Assembly (NCBI GenBank): GCA_013334545.1
Contig: JAAXXJ010000162.1
Span: forward strand, 1-6,812
Length of the DNA: 6,812 nucleotides
Source of the DNA: Nitrospirota bacterium
GTDB taxonomy: Bacteria; Nitrospirota; UBA9217
Direction of reading: 5' to 3'
A program made the translations under genes and the position numbers. How positions within the stretch are numbered: the stretch's first letter is position 1; each line of letters opens with the position of its first letter. Below are positions 5,805-6,812 of the stretch, one piece after another. Below the pieces are notes generated by a model, which was not told where the DNA came from, ran no database searches, and saw nothing but the letters and a program-made list of their open reading frames with translations.

Positions 5805-6812
5805 ATGGCACACCGAGGACCGGCAGGCGTTCCGCAAACGACCTATCTTAAGGACTACCGTCCGCCGGACTACCGCGTTAAGACGGTGAACCTGCAATTT
5901 GATCTCGACGAATCAAGGACGATGGTCAAGTCGCTCCTGACCGTGGTGTGCAACCACGACCGGTGCGAGGGGATCCATCCCTTCGTGCTCCAGGGCAGGG
6001 ACCTGAAGCTTCATACCGTGAAGCTGGACGGACAGCAGCTGTCGGAGCATGACTACAAGATCGAGGGAGAGACCCTGTCGATCATTCCGGTGCCCGACCG
6101 GTTCGTGCTCGAGATCGAGACCGAGTGCGACCCCGCTGCGAACACGGAACTGTCGGGCCTGTACCGGTCCGGCAGCATGTTCTGCACGCAGTGCGAGGCA
6201 GAGGGGTTCCGGAAGATCACGTACTATCCGGACCGTCCGGATGTCCTGGCGAAGTTCATGACGACAATCGTTGCCGACAAGAAGAAGTATCCCGTGCTCC
6301 TGTCCAACGGGAACCTGATCGGTTCGGGCGACCTGCAGGACGGCAGGCAATTCGCCAAGTGGCACGACCCGTTCCCCAAACCGGCATATCTCTTCGCCCT
6401 CGTGGCGGGGGATCTGGCGCGCATCGAGGACCGGTTCACCACCCTGTCGGGGAGAAAGGTGACGCTCCACATCTATGTGCAGCACCACAACCGGGGCAAG
6501 TGCGGCCATGCCATGGATTCGCTCAAGAAGGCCATGAGATGGGACGAGGAGACCTACGGCAGGGAGTACGACCTTGACCTGTTCATGATCGTGGCGACCG
6601 ACGACTTCAACATGGGCGCCATGGAGAACAAGGGCCTGAACATCTTTAATTCCAAGTATGTTCTGGCTGACGGGAGGACGGCCACAGACAGCGACTTCCA
6701 GGGCATCATGGGCGTCGTGGGCCACGAGTACTTCCACAACTGGTCCGGCGACCGGGTCACGTGCCGCGACTGGTTCCAGCTTTCGCTCAAGGAAGGGTTC
6801 ACGGTCTTCCGG
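5805..6812 (+). CDS. pepN: Aminopeptidase N (M1 family), N-terminal 336 residues, 3' end outside window
   Basis: This is the start of an E. coli PepN-type alanyl aminopeptidase, a cytosolic zinc enzyme that removes N-terminal residues from peptides. Visible parts are the N-terminal beta domain with TYLKDYRPPDY (13-23), the substrate-binding segment CTQCEAEGF (Q129 and E131 correspond to the amine-binding residues of E. coli PepN), the exopeptidase motif GAMEN (271-275), and the zinc site HEYFH (307-311) with third ligand E330 in LKEG. The H311 to E330 spacing agrees with HEXXH-x18-E. There is no signal peptide. The frame is open to the last base; family members are about 870 residues, so about 40% is shown. 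The ATG at 5805 has GAGG (5793-5796) eight nt upstream. With a 51-nt gap and no terminator after ubiA, co-transcription is likely. Confidence 0.95.
   Translation, partial: MAHRGPAGVPQTTYLKDYRPPDYRVKTVNLQFDLDESRTMVKSLLTVVCNHDRCEGIHPFVLQGRDLKLHTVKLDGQQLSEHDYKIEGETLSIIPVPDRFVLEIETECDPAANTELSGLYRSGSMFCTQCEAEGFRKITYYPDRPDVLAKFMTTIVADKKKYPVLLSNGNLIGSGDLQDGRQFAKWHDPFPKPAYLFALVAGDLARIEDRFTTLSGRKVTLHIYVQHHNRGKCGHAMDSLKKAMRWDEETYGREYDLDLFMIVATDDFNMGAMENKGLNIFNSKYVLADGRTATDSDFQGIMGVVGHEYFHNWSGDRVTCRDWFQLSLKEGFTVFR

Noticed and set aside
5913..6737. Minus-strand open frame of 274 codons opposite pepN
   Set aside because: The plus strand carries the GAMEN and HEXXH motifs here, and the minus-strand product has no family features. 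It is a composition effect.

Overview
This window looks like a chromosomal segment from a GC-rich (roughly 60% or more in the main genes), Gram-negative, anaerobe-like bacterium. The best guess is a deltaproteobacterial (Desulfobacterota-type) or Nitrospirota lineage. The guess rests on four things: an outer-membrane-type lipoprotein signal, an MqnP-like menaquinone prenyltransferase, a ligase-ACP-acyltransferase fusion, and the presence of a GxxExxY gene. It is inference from gene content, not a taxonomic assignment. All real genes read on the + strand.

Layout: (1) positions 1-465 are the 3' end of an M28 zinc peptidase gene cut by the window edge. (2) A 229-bp gap (466-694) holds a good sigma70-type promoter (616-644) and a doubtful 49-codon reading frame. 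(3) Positions 695-3319 encode one 874-residue polypeptide made of an acyl-adenylating ligase, an acyl carrier protein and a PlsC-type acyltransferase. (4) A 215-bp gap (3320-3534) holds a weak promoter candidate and a short palindrome resembling a REP-type repeat. (5) Positions 3535-4443 encode a patatin-like phospholipase with a lipoprotein signal. (6) Positions 4455-4886 are a compact foreign-looking unit: a GxxExxY-family PD-(D/E)xK gene, about 45% GC, between inverted repeats each made of three tandem octamers. (7) Positions 4902-5753 encode a UbiA-like polyprenyltransferase. (8) From 5805 to the window end is the first 336 codons of an aminopeptidase N (pepN).

How the genes may work together: the ligase-ACP-acyltransferase fusion can in principle activate a free fatty acid, load it on its own carrier domain and pass it to a lysophospholipid or other acceptor. 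The next gene is a lipoprotein phospholipase that could release fatty acids from membrane lipid. Together they suggest a deacylation-reacylation (lipid remodelling or salvage) pair; this is a hypothesis. The phospholipase, GxxExxY, ubiA and pepN genes are closely spaced and have no visible terminators between them, so they may share a transcript.

The most unusual structure is the GxxExxY unit. Its left repeat supplies the ribosome binding site of its own gene, its right repeat starts at the base after the stop codon, and removing the unit would leave a 26-bp spacing between the phospholipase and ubiA genes. That pattern fits insertion into an operon without disrupting it.
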